DNA of 64,000 nucleotides from Labrys okinawensis (GCF_002982075.1 NZ_PUEJ01000011.1:62001-126000), one strand, 5' to 3'; positions 17,892-25,638 are shown, counted from the stretch's first letter. The notes: generated by a model not told the origin, from the sequence alone. Numbers and translations are program-made.

Positions 17892-18566
17892 TCAGGTTGA
17901 CGGTTGGGCTTGGAGGGGCGGCGATCCGCTGATGAATGTCGCCCAGGTGGCAGCCTGAACGGCGGGGTCCGCCTCTTCGTGCTCGCCGCAATCGAGGCGG
18001 AGGTCACGGCCTCCGATCGCGGCGTTCACAAAGGCACAGTGATGCGATGAGGCCTTGCCCGGATGGGCATGCGGCCGAAAGTGGCGACAGGATACGCACA
18101 TCCTCTGGACGGGGATGGCGCCTGCCAGCTGGAGCTGCCGGATCAATGTTATCTGTGTAAGCAGCAGATTTGCCTGAGCCTCGGGAGATAGCTTGCCAAG
18201 CGCAGCGGCCACCCGGTGCGAAGCGCGAGAGATGGAGGTGCCGAGGCTGAGTCCTTCGGGGCTGGTGCGAATTATTACGGCGCGAGCGTCTCGCGGGTCT
18301 GGGTCTCGAAACAGAAGCCCCTTGCGAACAAGAGCGCTCAGCGTATCCGCCGTGCTTGCTGGGGATACGCCGATGTGCGAGGCGATCTCCTTCGGGCGAA
18401 GCCCGGCCGGCCGTGTCGCTAACAAACTCAACACTTGTGCTTGGCTCGGGTTCAAACCAGCTTCAGTCGCAGCTACCCACATCTCGGTGCGAAGAACGAG
18501 GGCAATCCTCTCAAAGCCTTCGCGAAGGCGAACGACGATCGGGTCTGAGTCGGAAGCATGATCCAT
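17892..18566 (-). CDS. MarR-family regulator with a four-cysteine C-terminal extension
   Basis: 224 residues. Residues 1-150 are a MarR winged helix (PKEIASHIGVSPASTADTLS recognition region and the DPRDARAVII wing). About 75 extra residues follow, containing C157-x2-C160, C177 and C193 plus several histidines (HFRPHAH, SSHHC). MarR proteins usually end near 150, so the tail is a likely metal or iron-sulphur binding sensor. It heads an operon with a secreted protein and an AhpD-like protein. A TTAGGA/TCCTAA dyad lies 12 bp upstream of its start. Confidence 0.9.
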   Translation of the reverse strand: MDHASDSDPIVVRLREGFERIALVLRTEMWVAATEAGLNPSQAQVLSLLATRPAGLRPKEIASHIGVSPASTADTLSALVRKGLLFRDPDPRDARAVIIRTSPEGLSLGTSISRASHRVAAALGKLSPEAQANLLLTQITLIRQLQLAGAIPVQRMCVSCRHFRPHAHPGKASSHHCAFVNAAIGGRDLRLDCGEHEEADPAVQAATWATFISGSPPLQAQPST

Positions 18567-18577
18567 GCCTCAACTAT

Positions 18578-18590
18578 TTAGGATTCCTAA
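18578..18590. promoter_or_regulatory. MarR operator candidate
   Basis: TTAGGATTCCTAA is a 13-bp perfect dyad (6-bp arms, one central base) directly upstream of the MarR-type gene and next to the remnant of a divergent or adjacent transporter gene. MarR proteins usually bind such short AT-rich dyads over their own promoter, so autoregulation is likely. Confidence 0.6.
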
Positions 18591-18597
18591 TTATTCG

Positions 18598-18720
18598 TCA
18601 AGTGAAATCGACGAGCAACAGCCAGGTTGCGACGATCGGAGTCAGGCCGCCTCCTACCGTGCCCGAAACCTGGACGGCGAGCGAGATGCCGCTATAGCGC
18701 ACAGCCGGTGGAAACTGGCT
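18598..18720 (-). pseudogene. C-terminal fragment of an MFS (MHS-type) transporter
   Basis: A minus-strand frame ending at 18598 reads FPPAVRYSGISLAVQVSGTV then GGGLTPIVATWLL, the conserved late region of metabolite:H+ symporters of the major facilitator superfamily. Only about 40 residues remain; the rest of the gene is gone, probably replaced by the adjacent IS630 sequence. Confidence 0.6.
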
Positions 18721-18769
18721 GGAGAACCGCGACCCCTCCGGTCCGTAGAGCAGGCGTAGACCCCCCAAG

Positions 18770-19125
18770 GGGGGGCGACAGCGGAGCGCCTTTGCTTCGC
18801 GAAAGCCGAATTGAGTTCGGGCGAGCGCGAGGGCAGCAGGATCGGCGTGATGTTCTTCGGCCAGGCGAGATTGGCGGTGGTTTGCCATCCGGCGCGGTCC
18901 AGCAGCAAGACAGCGTGTGCGCCTCTGGCGACGTTGAGCGCGATCTCGTCGATATGACGCTGCATGGTGTCGGTATTGGCGAAGGGCAACGCCAATGCGG
19001 CCCCTGCTCCGCGCGGGGGCAGATGGTGCCGAACAGGGAGGCGCTCGCATAGCGCTGATCGGCCCATCCACTCTCGGGATGGAAGAGTTTCGTATAAGCG
19101 ATCCGCAGCCGCTCCCATCATCTTC
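18770..19125 (-). pseudogene. IS630-family transposase remnant
   Basis: The minus strand encodes LFGTICPRA in one frame and, after a frameshift, LALPFANTDTMQRHIDEIAL, GAHAVLLLDRAGWQTTANL and ILLPSRSPELN, the catalytic DDE region of IS630/IS1066-type transposases (D of LLLDRAGW). The expected continuation after PELN is missing and the 5' third is absent. It marks the left edge of the accessory island. Confidence 0.75.
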
Positions 19126-19289
19126 CGCGTAATTCATAATTTCTTCGAATTGCAAGCTTCGTCCGTAGATGGAGCGTCACAACTTTTGACTGCATATAAC
19201 GGATATATCACGCAAAACGCGTGAATGAATGCTCAAGCGGGCCGAGGAGGCGGTGGAGCAGGCAGCCGGAAATGGCCAATTCTCAAATA

Positions 19290-19327
19290 GAAAGCCCGGC
19301 TGGGAGGTCAATCTCAACCGAGCTTTC
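19290..19327. terminator. Terminator-like hairpin at the left edge of the AT-rich stretch
   Basis: GAAAGC-c-CGG (19290-19299) pairs with CCG-a-GCTTTC (19318-19327), nine pairs with one mismatch, followed by ATTTTTAAT on the plus strand and TTTCTATTT on the other. No intact gene obviously uses it; it insulates the AT-rich region from the IS630 side. Confidence 0.4.
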
Positions 19328-19374
19328 ATTTTTAATGCGGTGTCTCGCAAACCACGCTTAATCAGCATAGTAAC

Positions 19375-19410
19375 TTGACAGGTGATATGTCAATAGAAAT
19401 CGTATATAAT
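19375..19410 (+). promoter_or_regulatory. Dyad plus -10-like sequence upstream of the XRE gene
   Basis: TTGACA-N7-TGTCAA (19375-19393) is a perfect 6-bp-arm dyad and TATAAT follows at 19405-19410. TTGACA is too far (24 bp) from TATAAT for a standard promoter, so the dyad may rather be an operator over a promoter with a weaker -35. It lies about 175 bp before the small XRE-type gene. Confidence 0.35.
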
Positions 19411-19433
19411 CATTCAAGTTGGATTCGTGCAGG

Positions 19434-19452
19434 CCTGAATACAAAAAGATAC
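19434..19452 (+). repeat. Degenerate copy of the 19-bp island repeat
   Basis: Matches the motif TTTGTGTATAAAAAGATAC at about 14 of 19 positions; the last 13 bases (TACAAAAAGATAC) differ from the better copies at one base. It is upstream of the XRE-type gene. Confidence 0.5.
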
Positions 19453-19582
19453 AAAGTGATTTCATGAAATTTGGACATTTTGGAATTCAATCACCCTATT
19501 TATACCAATAAAGATATCACTTTATCAGTTTTATGAAATTTTTATTTAATCAAATTAAAGGAGAGGAATAGAGAGAGGTAAT

Positions 19583-19822
19583 ATGAGGAACGTATCGACG
19601 GTTATTGAGGTGGATTGGGATAGATTTTGTGAGGACCTAAAAGAGGCTAGAGCCAAAATGAATATATCTGTGCGGGAGATGGCGAAAATAGCCGGAGTGA
19701 ACTTCAATATTATTTCTAGATTAGAGCACAAGAAGATACACTGCGGAACAGAAGCATTCTTTCGCCTGTCTCTTTTGATAGGAAAACCTCCTATGGAATA
19801 TATAGTTGAAGATAAAAAATAG
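19583..19822 (+). CDS. Small XRE-type helix-turn-helix protein
   Basis: 79 residues, essentially a single Cro/CI-type helix-turn-helix domain: LKEARAKMNISVREMAKIAG then VNFNIISRLEHKKIHCGTEA. AT-rich codons (AAA, ATA, AGA) set it apart from the GC-rich chromosome and suggest transfer. GAGAGAGGT precedes the ATG. Copies of a 19-bp repeat lie upstream (19434) and downstream (19868, 19929); they may be its operators. No obvious partner toxin is present. It could regulate the island, including the porin promoter or the Cas12-like gene. Confidence 0.8.
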   Translation: MRNVSTVIEVDWDRFCEDLKEARAKMNISVREMAKIAGVNFNIISRLEHKKIHCGTEAFFRLSLLIGKPPMEYIVEDKK

Positions 19823-19867
19823 AGATTTGTATATTATAAAACTATTTTGGAGCTATATTGTTTATTC

Positions 19868-19886
19868 TTTGTATATAAAAAGATAC
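19868..19886 (+). repeat. 19-bp island repeat, copy 2
   Basis: TTTGTATATAAAAAGATAC, 18 of 19 identical to the copy at 19929 and 61 bp from it. Both lie in the AT-rich gap between the XRE-type gene and the porin. The 61-bp spacing is close to six helical turns, so two bound proteins would face the same side. Confidence 0.75.
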
Positions 19887-19928
19887 GTTTTCCTAAATTA
19901 TGTATAAATAATACTTATTTCCTATATT

Positions 19929-19947
19929 TTTGTGTATAAAAAGATAC
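19929..19947 (+). repeat. 19-bp island repeat, copy 3
   Basis: TTTGTGTATAAAAAGATAC, the best copy. It lies about 235 bp upstream of the porin start codon. The 13-mer TTTTGTGTATAAA also occurs (opposite strand) just 3' of the Cas12-like gene. The rest of the 19823-20181 gap turns GC-rich from about 20030 and holds the porin leader; no other gene is seen. Confidence 0.75.
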
Positions 19948-20181
19948 ATAAATGGCAAATATGTGGCTGTTTTATCACACTTTGTTTTGAAGTTGGCGAT
20001 TTGTGGCTTTTCTCGCCAAGTAGGTGTTGCGGAATACGTTTGAGTCGGCGCATTTAGATTGTGGCTCTCGCGTATAACGAGTGGGCGGTGCGGCACTCAC
20101 GTGTGGTTGGGGGTGTTGCGTGTCAATTGCGGGAACGGAGCAACGTTCCTTTCTGTAGAACAAAGTCTTGGAGGTTATCTC

Positions 20182-21525
20182 ATGACCGTGAAGTCCCTAC
20201 TCCTAGGTGCCGCCGCAGGCGTTGCTGTTATAGGCGCCGCGCAGGCAGCTGACCTGCCCATGACTAAGGGCGAAGCCGTGGAATACGTTAAGGTCTGCTC
20301 TGCCTTTGGTACCGGCTTCTTTTACATCCCCGGCAGCGACACCTGCCTCAAGATCGGCGGCGATGTCCGCGCGGATTACCGCGTCTTCGGTGGCTCCGGC
20401 TTTTCACGCAATGATGATCGCTCGGCCTTCAACGCTCAGGCCCGCATCTGGTTCGATGCCCGCACGGACACTGATTGGGGTCTGCTGCGTTCCTACTTCC
20501 AGATCAACGCCGACTCGCATCCGATCAGCGTCCAGGGCCGCGGCGGCGTGTATAATGACAACACCTTCTCGATCGACAAGGCTTTCATTCAATTCGGCGG
20601 TCTGACGGCTGGTTACGCTCATTCGTTCTTCGGCTTCTATGACGCCGACTGGGGCAGCACCATCTGGGCGCCTTATTACGCCGAGGGAAGCACCGTCAAC
20701 CTGATCGCCTACACCGCCCAGTTTGGCGGCGGCTTCAGCGCTACGTTGTCGGTCGAAGACGGCCGCGACCATCGGTATGGCAACTTCGGACGGAATTATA
20801 TCCCTGCCCTGGCCGGTTCTACCGTGTCGTTCTCATCGCTTCAGGGAGGGCAGCAGATTCCCGACGTCGTCGGCCAATTGCGCCTCGACCAAAGCTGGGG
20901 TGCGATTGCCGTTTCGGCTGCCGTTCACCAGTCGCGTTCGGCTGAAGAGCTTCAAGTCTCGAATAATGGTATTCCCCAGGGTGATCCCGTTGCTCTTCCA
21001 CACAAGCAGAAGTGGGGCTATGCCGCGGGCGCGAGCTTGCTGTTGAACATCCCTGTGATTGAGAAGGGCCACTTCGTGGTCGAAGGGCAGTATGCCAATG
21101 GAGCGCTGCATTATCTTGGTGCAACCAACGACTCCTTGAGCCTCGGCGTTCCCGGTGACCTCTACCTCGCCAGCACCGATACCCTTCGCTACAAGACGGC
21201 TAAGGGGTGGTCCATTGTCGCCGAACTTGGTGGCAATATCACGCCTGTCCTTAATGCCAACCTGGTTGGCAGCTACATCGACACAAAGGCCAAGGACTTC
21301 CTCGACCCAACGTTGGATCCCTCCTTCAAGGCCTTCACGATCGCGGGCAACCTGACCTATACGATTGTAAAGGACCTGACCATCAGCGCTGAAGTTGCCT
21401 ATACTCGCAACAAGTTCGGCAACGTCCTCGATACGGTCGGAACCGGTGAAGAAGCAACGACTGTCATCAAGGATGTGAAGCAGAACATCTGGCAGGGCGG
21501 CATCCGTTTGAAGCGAGTCTTCTAA
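20182..21525 (+). CDS. Alphaproteobacterial outer-membrane porin (Porin_2/Omp2b type)
   Basis: 447 residues from the ATG at 20182, which has CTTGGAGG 7 bp upstream; the open frame back to 20059 has no ribosome site. Signal peptide 1-22 (ends AAQA), then the family hallmark VEYVKVCSAFGTGFFYIPGS and DTCLKIGGDVRADYRVFGG. Amphipathic beta strands fill the rest and the chain ends in Phe (LKRVF), as needed for outer-membrane assembly. It forms a general diffusion channel. Composition is like the chromosome although it sits between AT-rich island segments. Confidence 0.95.
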   Translation: MTVKSLLLGAAAGVAVIGAAQAADLPMTKGEAVEYVKVCSAFGTGFFYIPGSDTCLKIGGDVRADYRVFGGSGFSRNDDRSAFNAQARIWFDARTDTDWGLLRSYFQINADSHPISVQGRGGVYNDNTFSIDKAFIQFGGLTAGYAHSFFGFYDADWGSTIWAPYYAEGSTVNLIAYTAQFGGGFSATLSVEDGRDHRYGNFGRNYIPALAGSTVSFSSLQGGQQIPDVVGQLRLDQSWGAIAVSAAVHQSRSAEELQVSNNGIPQGDPVALPHKQKWGYAAGASLLLNIPVIEKGHFVVEGQYANGALHYLGATNDSLSLGVPGDLYLASTDTLRYKTAKGWSIVAELGGNITPVLNANLVGSYIDTKAKDFLDPTLDPSFKAFTIAGNLTYTIVKDLTISAEVAYTRNKFGNVLDTVGTGEEATTVIKDVKQNIWQGGIRLKRVF

Positions 21526-21585
21526 TTTAGACCGATGAAGGAGAGGGCGTGAAAGCGGAAAACCCTCGCCTTATTCATGATAAAG

Positions 21586-21611
21586 AACCCCGTCGAACAA
21601 TCGGCGGGGTT
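21586..21611 (+). terminator. Intrinsic terminator of the porin gene
   Basis: AACCCCG (21586-21592) and CGGGGTT (21605-21611) form a 7-bp stem followed by TTCATTTTC. It lies 60 bp after the porin stop. A weaker GAGGG/CCCTC hairpin precedes it at 21543-21567. Confidence 0.75.
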
Positions 21612-21619
21612 TTCATTTT

Positions 21620-22250
21620 CATGCCCCCGAAATAAATCGTCCCTTCTAACAAAAGATTGTTATTCACGCGTTCTCCCAACCACCTTGGCCTCGTCGGGAG
21701 TAAGAAACTCAAATCTGGTGGCAGTGGCCAGAATCGGTCCTTCATCTCCGCACTCGTGAAGACACGCATACCAAAGTGCCGTTGACCTGCGGTCCTACTT
21801 CGCCGGCGTCATCGCCCGCCTCGTCCCACACGACTCCCGAGGCAGGATCGCCGCTTTCGGCCGACTCCTTCCCAGTCGCTTATGGCTGTGGTGTGTGAAC
21901 AGTGATCTGTCAGGTCAAGACAAGCTGCAGTGTGCGAGACCTTTAGATACGAAGTTGCATAGCTCAATAGATCTCGTCAAATCGCGATCGCCAATAAAAT
22001 GAAGGTTTCGGCGCTGAACGAGATATGAGGATTCTAAACATGCCAGAGTGCTGAAGGCCACTCAGGTCAAGGCGCAGAACTCCCTATGGTCAAACCCTGA
22101 GCAGTACAGGCCCGCCGTAGATCGTCGCCAGAATGTTTCCAATCAATCTCATCGATTTGGTCAGTGGCTGAGCGGACGTCGATTTCTTCTTGAAGTTCGT
22201 CATTCACCGCATTACACCGAACCAACCCAACAATGTTCAGCCAATATCTC
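21620..22250. other. Non-coding gap between porin and Cas12-like gene
   Basis: About 630 bp without a convincing gene. A GC-richer patch at 21780-21890 reads VDLRSYFAGVIARLVPHDSR in one plus frame, possibly a relic of a mobile-element protein that I cannot place. The 10-mer TCAGGTCAAG occurs twice (21910, 22062), 152 bp apart, without further similarity. No CRISPR repeats were found here. Confidence 0.3.
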
Positions 22251-22390
22251 GGACAGAGTTCTGTAAACGAAGTTATACAGAACGATGCTATCAAGATTTT
22301 TCAGATGTGATAGCATATATATATGGGTACGTGGAGATTTTGTCTTCACATACTCAAGTCCTAGAAATTCCCATCTAGGCCTGGACTGCA
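22250..22390 (-). ncRNA. Candidate structured RNA 3' of the Cas12-like gene
   Basis: Reading on the minus strand, three hairpins follow one another in about 130 nt: CCTAGA/TCTAGG (22360-22379, with an outer AGTCC/GGACT option), ATGCTATCA/TGATAGCAT (22285-22316, 9 perfect pairs, 14-nt loop) and GTTCTGTA/TACAGAAC (22258-22283, 8 perfect pairs). None has a U-tract, so they are not ordinary terminators. The position, same strand and just downstream of a TnpB/Cas12m-like gene, is where omega-RNA or guide RNA is encoded for TnpB-type proteins. Existence as a transcript is inference. Confidence 0.4.
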
Positions 22391-22395
22391 TGAAC

Positions 22396-22422
22396 AGTAT
22401 ATATAAATTATAAGTTGGTCAA
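22396..22422 (-). promoter_or_regulatory. Promoter-like sequence facing the candidate RNA
   Basis: On the minus strand TTGACC (complement of 22417-22422) is followed after 15 bp by TATACT (complement of 22396-22401). The spacer is two bases shorter than optimal. A transcript from it would start near 22389, exactly where the hairpin cluster begins. Confidence 0.35.
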
Positions 22423-22434
22423 CATGAATATAAG

Positions 22435-22453
22435 TATACATTTATACACAAAA
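22435..22453 (-). repeat. Island repeat-like sequence just 3' of the Cas12-like gene
   Basis: The minus strand reads TTTGTGTATAAATGTATAC, 16 of 19 identical to the copy at 19929 and sharing the 13-mer TTTTGTGTATAAA with it. It begins 12 bp after the stop codon of the Cas12-like gene. Confidence 0.5.
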
Positions 22454-22464
22454 TCCGATTTACA

Positions 22465-24045
22465 TTACCTCTCGTTAGGGGGCGTGTCAGAGGTGACGAT
22501 AGCGCAATGATGAGCTCTGGCCGCCATGATGATTGCCTGCCGTAGGATGCCTGGTGCCGCAATCTGTTGAAGCCGTCGGATTTCCGTTTTGGCTTTCGTG
22601 TCGTCGATGTCTCTCAGGCTTTGGTCCAAACATTGTCTCGATGGCACATCGCCAACAATGATAGTCCCATATCTATGGACAAGCTCATGTGCTGCTTTGC
22701 GGTAATGATCAAGACGGGCTCGCTGCAGACGCAGGCGAAGGCCTGTAATCTCGCGCCAGTTTCGTAGATCTCGCCGAAATCGTTCTTCAAACTTTACGCG
22801 CCTGTCATCTTGCCAGTCATTTTTAGGCCAAGCCTGTATAAGTCTTTGAAGCCACCGAGATGAGACAGGCGCGTCCCTGATCTGCGCCCAGAGCGATTGA
22901 AGATGTTCCGGGGCGTTGTTCCATTCGAGATTTGCGAGTGCAGTTCGTAAGTCTGATCGGGCGCCGCATTGTGCGACAATAAGTTCGCCAACATAATCGA
23001 AACGAGTAAGTTCCCGCCTTGGCAACGTGATCCATTCGCTGTCCCCGGTGGAACTGGTAACCTGCCCGACTCGCAAGCAATCGCCGAAATAGTGAGGCTC
23101 GAAAGTGACGGTTGCGGTTGCGTTTGGAGAAGTGACGAGTACTGGTTCGGGATCACAGTAGCAGGTGAATGTCGCTTTCCACTCAGTTCTAGGCCCCACC
23201 TTCTTGCGAGTCACGGTAACATATTTAATGGTGCAATTGTCAGGGATAGGCCGGTGCATTTGCATGGGCCAAGTTACCAGTCGCGGCTGACGCCTCCTCG
23301 AGTACACGCAAAGTGTCAATTGTGTGCGTTGCAATCGTCGCCGTTCGCCCTTGCTTTTATGTGTAAAAGCATTCGGGGGGAGGGGAGTTAACGAGAATTC
23401 ACCCTTTCCTTCAAATATTTCGTCGAGGCTCAGATCTCTGCGGTTTCGATTGACGATTTGAATATTGTCCGCGTCCAGCGATCGGAATCGCAATTCTGTC
23501 CCGCCTTTCATAGCGCGTTGACGGTTATCCAGATATCTCAAGTAGGCGACCTCAGCCGTTTGCCACCATACTCCGCTGTCCTTTCGGATTAACCTCACTG
23601 CTTCTTTTCGATTTATTTCATTAATTTCTATATTATTTTTGTTATTCTTTTTTTCGAGAATGCGCATTGATTTTATTTCTATCGATAGAATATTTATCCT
23701 CTCTGCTACTCCTTGAATTTGCTCTTTTGCGACAGCCACGGTGTGGATATCGTGCGCTGATTTTGTTTCTGTTTCTAATTTTTTCCTAAATTTTATGAGA
23801 GCATCAATTTGGTTCTGTGCAGCTAATATTTTAGGATTTTCGTTTATTAAAGAACGATACGTTTCAATATATTTGTGTTCGATCTCTACGAGCCTATTCC
23901 AGAACTGATTGGCTCTGCGCATTTCTTCATTGCAGTCATCCCCCCAGTCCAGAGGAGAGAGCAGTCCATACTGGCGTATAACAATTTGTCTCTGATTAGA
24001 TACGTAGGCGGCGCGAGGCAAAATTGTAGATCTCAAGAGGTCCAA
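22465..24045 (-). CDS. RuvC-degenerate Cas12m/TnpB-like protein
   Basis: 526 residues. By eye the order of blocks follows the miniature type V effector Cas12m and its TnpB relatives: an N-terminal helical part (FWNRLVEIEHKYIETYRSLI, coiled-coil-like to about 150), a wedge-like beta region ending MQMHRPIPD, then KYVTVTRKKV-type strand and a RuvC-like core. Where RuvC-I needs D-x-G it reads TVTFEPHYFG (313-321); where RuvC-II needs Glu it reads TIIVGDVPSR (461-470). The chain ends AAPGILRQAIIMAARAHHCA plus 11 residues, just where the CxxC zinc ribbon and RuvC-III Asp should follow; both are absent. A nuclease-dead, DNA-binding protein is likely. The start is TTG at 24045 (no ATG available). The 5' half is AT-rich. 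No CRISPR array nearby. Confidence 0.7.
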   Translation of the reverse strand: MDLLRSTILPRAAYVSNQRQIVIRQYGLLSPLDWGDDCNEEMRRANQFWNRLVEIEHKYIETYRSLINENPKILAAQNQIDALIKFRKKLETETKSAHDIHTVAVAKEQIQGVAERINILSIEIKSMRILEKKNNKNNIEINEINRKEAVRLIRKDSGVWWQTAEVAYLRYLDNRQRAMKGGTELRFRSLDADNIQIVNRNRRDLSLDEIFEGKGEFSLTPLPPNAFTHKSKGERRRLQRTQLTLCVYSRRRQPRLVTWPMQMHRPIPDNCTIKYVTVTRKKVGPRTEWKATFTCYCDPEPVLVTSPNATATVTFEPHYFGDCLRVGQVTSSTGDSEWITLPRRELTRFDYVGELIVAQCGARSDLRTALANLEWNNAPEHLQSLWAQIRDAPVSSRWLQRLIQAWPKNDWQDDRRVKFEERFRRDLRNWREITGLRLRLQRARLDHYRKAAHELVHRYGTIIVGDVPSRQCLDQSLRDIDDTKAKTEIRRLQQIAAPGILRQAIIMAARAHHCAIVTSDTPPNER

Positions 24046-24228
24046 AGCGGTAGGCCTTAGAAAGGCTAAGAGAAATGTGTAGAATTTTCCAGCAAAATAT
24101 CACGGGCGCGCCATTTATTGGCAATGATGTATAATAAAGGATACTTATCTGAAAATGTCACATTCTCATAAACAAGCTTCCCTGAGAGGTGGCGTTGTGA
24201 TTCATTGATCTTAATCTTGGAGGTTGAG

Positions 24229-24591
24229 ATGGCGCGGTTTGGCTTGGCGAATTTCGAGTGGTCGGTGATCGAGCCGCTTCTGCCGACGAAAGTGCGTGGG
24301 GTGCACGCGTGGATGATCGGCGCGTTCTGAACGGCATCTTCTGGCGCCTACGCACCGGAGTCCCTTTGGGCGGACATCACCTCGCGCTATCGGCCCCTGC
24401 GTCAACCGCTCCAATCGGTGCCGCAAGGCCGGCTCTGCCGCCAGCGCAACGCTGTCGAGCGCTTCCTCAATAAACTCAAACACGTCAGGGCCGTCGCCAC
24501 ACGCTACGACAAGCGTGACGACAACTTCCTCGCCTCCGTCCAGCTCGCTTCAATCCGCATTTGCGTGAGAAGTTATGGGTCGATCACCTAG
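24229..24591 (+). pseudogene. IS5-family transposase remnant
   Basis: Starts MARFGLANFEWSVIEPLLPT, continues in other frames with RVDDRRVLNGIFWRLRTG and RLCRQRNAVERFLNKLKHVR, AVATRYDKRDDNFLASVQLA, SIRIC. These are the N-terminal and C-terminal signatures of IS5-type transposases, with the middle deleted and at least two frameshifts. About 360 bp remain of some 800. It marks the right edge of the island. The following 200 bp (24592-24798) show no gene. Confidence 0.8.
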
Positions 24592-24798
24592 CCATCGAAT
24601 TATCTGTGTTGCAGTGAGGGTGCCGCCAGTACAGCATAGCCGCAGACGGTTTCTTCGCCCTGCAGCGTTGCGGCGAGCCGAATTGGGGAACAGCCGCGCA
24701 AGGTCCGCGCGCCTCGTGACTTTTGCATGTCGCACGGGAATGCGCTCGAAGGTAACCCGGCGCCCCGGCTTACCTGAACACGAAGGTTCGGCGGCCTC

Positions 24799-25638
24799 CT
24801 AATGGCTCAGCAGGCAGCATTTGGTCGAATAATGCAGGAGATCGCGCGTAACGCCGCCGAACATCCATTCCCTCGCCCGAGCGTGGCCATAGCCCCCGGC
24901 GACGATCAGGTCGGCATGTTGCTGCTCGGCATGGACGAGAATGGTCTCGCAAACCGTGCCGTCGATCGTTTCGAGAACCTGCGCATGGGTTTCAACGTCG
25001 TGCAGCCTAAGAAACTCCGCGACGGCGTCAACGCGTCGCGCAGCGTTGTCCCGGCCGCTCTCTTCAACGATTTCGACGATGCTGACCCGCGAGGCCTCCC
25101 GAAGAAATGGAAGAGCGTCAATGACGGCTCTGCGGGCCTCGCGTGTGTTGCTCCAGGCCACGAGAACATGGTCCGCCGCCAATTGCGAGAGGCTGGGTGG
25201 CACGACCAGAACAGGGCGGCCGCAGCGCAGCACGATCTCGGCCGGATCCAGTGCCAGGTGCGGCAGGTTGGGCGGGCTATGGCGGCGCTGTCCGACAATA
25301 ACCAGATCCGCTCTGGCACTTTCGTGATACAGCGCATCGGCCGGAAATTGCATGCTGGTCTGCCATTCCAAGTCCTCGCGATTGGAAACCGCGGCATCCC
25401 TGAACCGCGGCTCCAGGTCGTCGTCGCCATACCAGGGCAGGACCGGCCGGCTATCGGCGCCGTCGTGGCTGAGAGAAACCGGTTTTATTCGTTCCCGCGC
25501 GGTAATATCGATCGCGGGTACGCAGCCGATACCAATGAGTTTGGCGCCGAAGCGTGAAGCCAGCAATGCCGCGAGCCTGATCCTTTCATCGCTTTCCTTG
25601 TTGTCCTGCACATGGACCAGCATGCTGGTATAGGTCAT
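24799..25638 (-). CDS. Universal stress protein, two UspA domains
   Basis: 279 residues from the ATG at 25638; the frame is open upstream but overlaps the Nudix gene on the other strand. Two tandem Usp-type domains are seen, the second ending in GGYGHARAREWMFGG, the ATP-binding G-2x-G-9x-G-type loop. Such tandem Usp proteins are common in low-oxygen and stationary-phase regulons. A TTGA-N6-GCAA box lies 78 bp upstream of the start. It is single-gene by spacing. Confidence 0.9.
   Translation of the reverse strand: MTYTSMLVHVQDNKESDERIRLAALLASRFGAKLIGIGCVPAIDITARERIKPVSLSHDGADSRPVLPWYGDDDLEPRFRDAAVSNREDLEWQTSMQFPADALYHESARADLVIVGQRRHSPPNLPHLALDPAEIVLRCGRPVLVVPPSLSQLAADHVLVAWSNTREARRAVIDALPFLREASRVSIVEIVEESGRDNAARRVDAVAEFLRLHDVETHAQVLETIDGTVCETILVHAEQQHADLIVAGGYGHARAREWMFGGVTRDLLHYSTKCCLLSH

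Noticed and set aside
22285..22316. Hairpin as the terminator of the Cas12-like gene
   Set aside because: The 9-bp stem has no U-tract on either strand and lies about 150 bp after the stop codon.
21526..24228. A CRISPR array for the Cas12-like gene
   Set aside because: Both flanks were read for regularly spaced direct repeats. Only a 10-mer occurring twice 152 bp apart (21910, 22062) and the 19-bp island repeat were found; neither has array spacing. No Cas1/Cas2-like gene is present.
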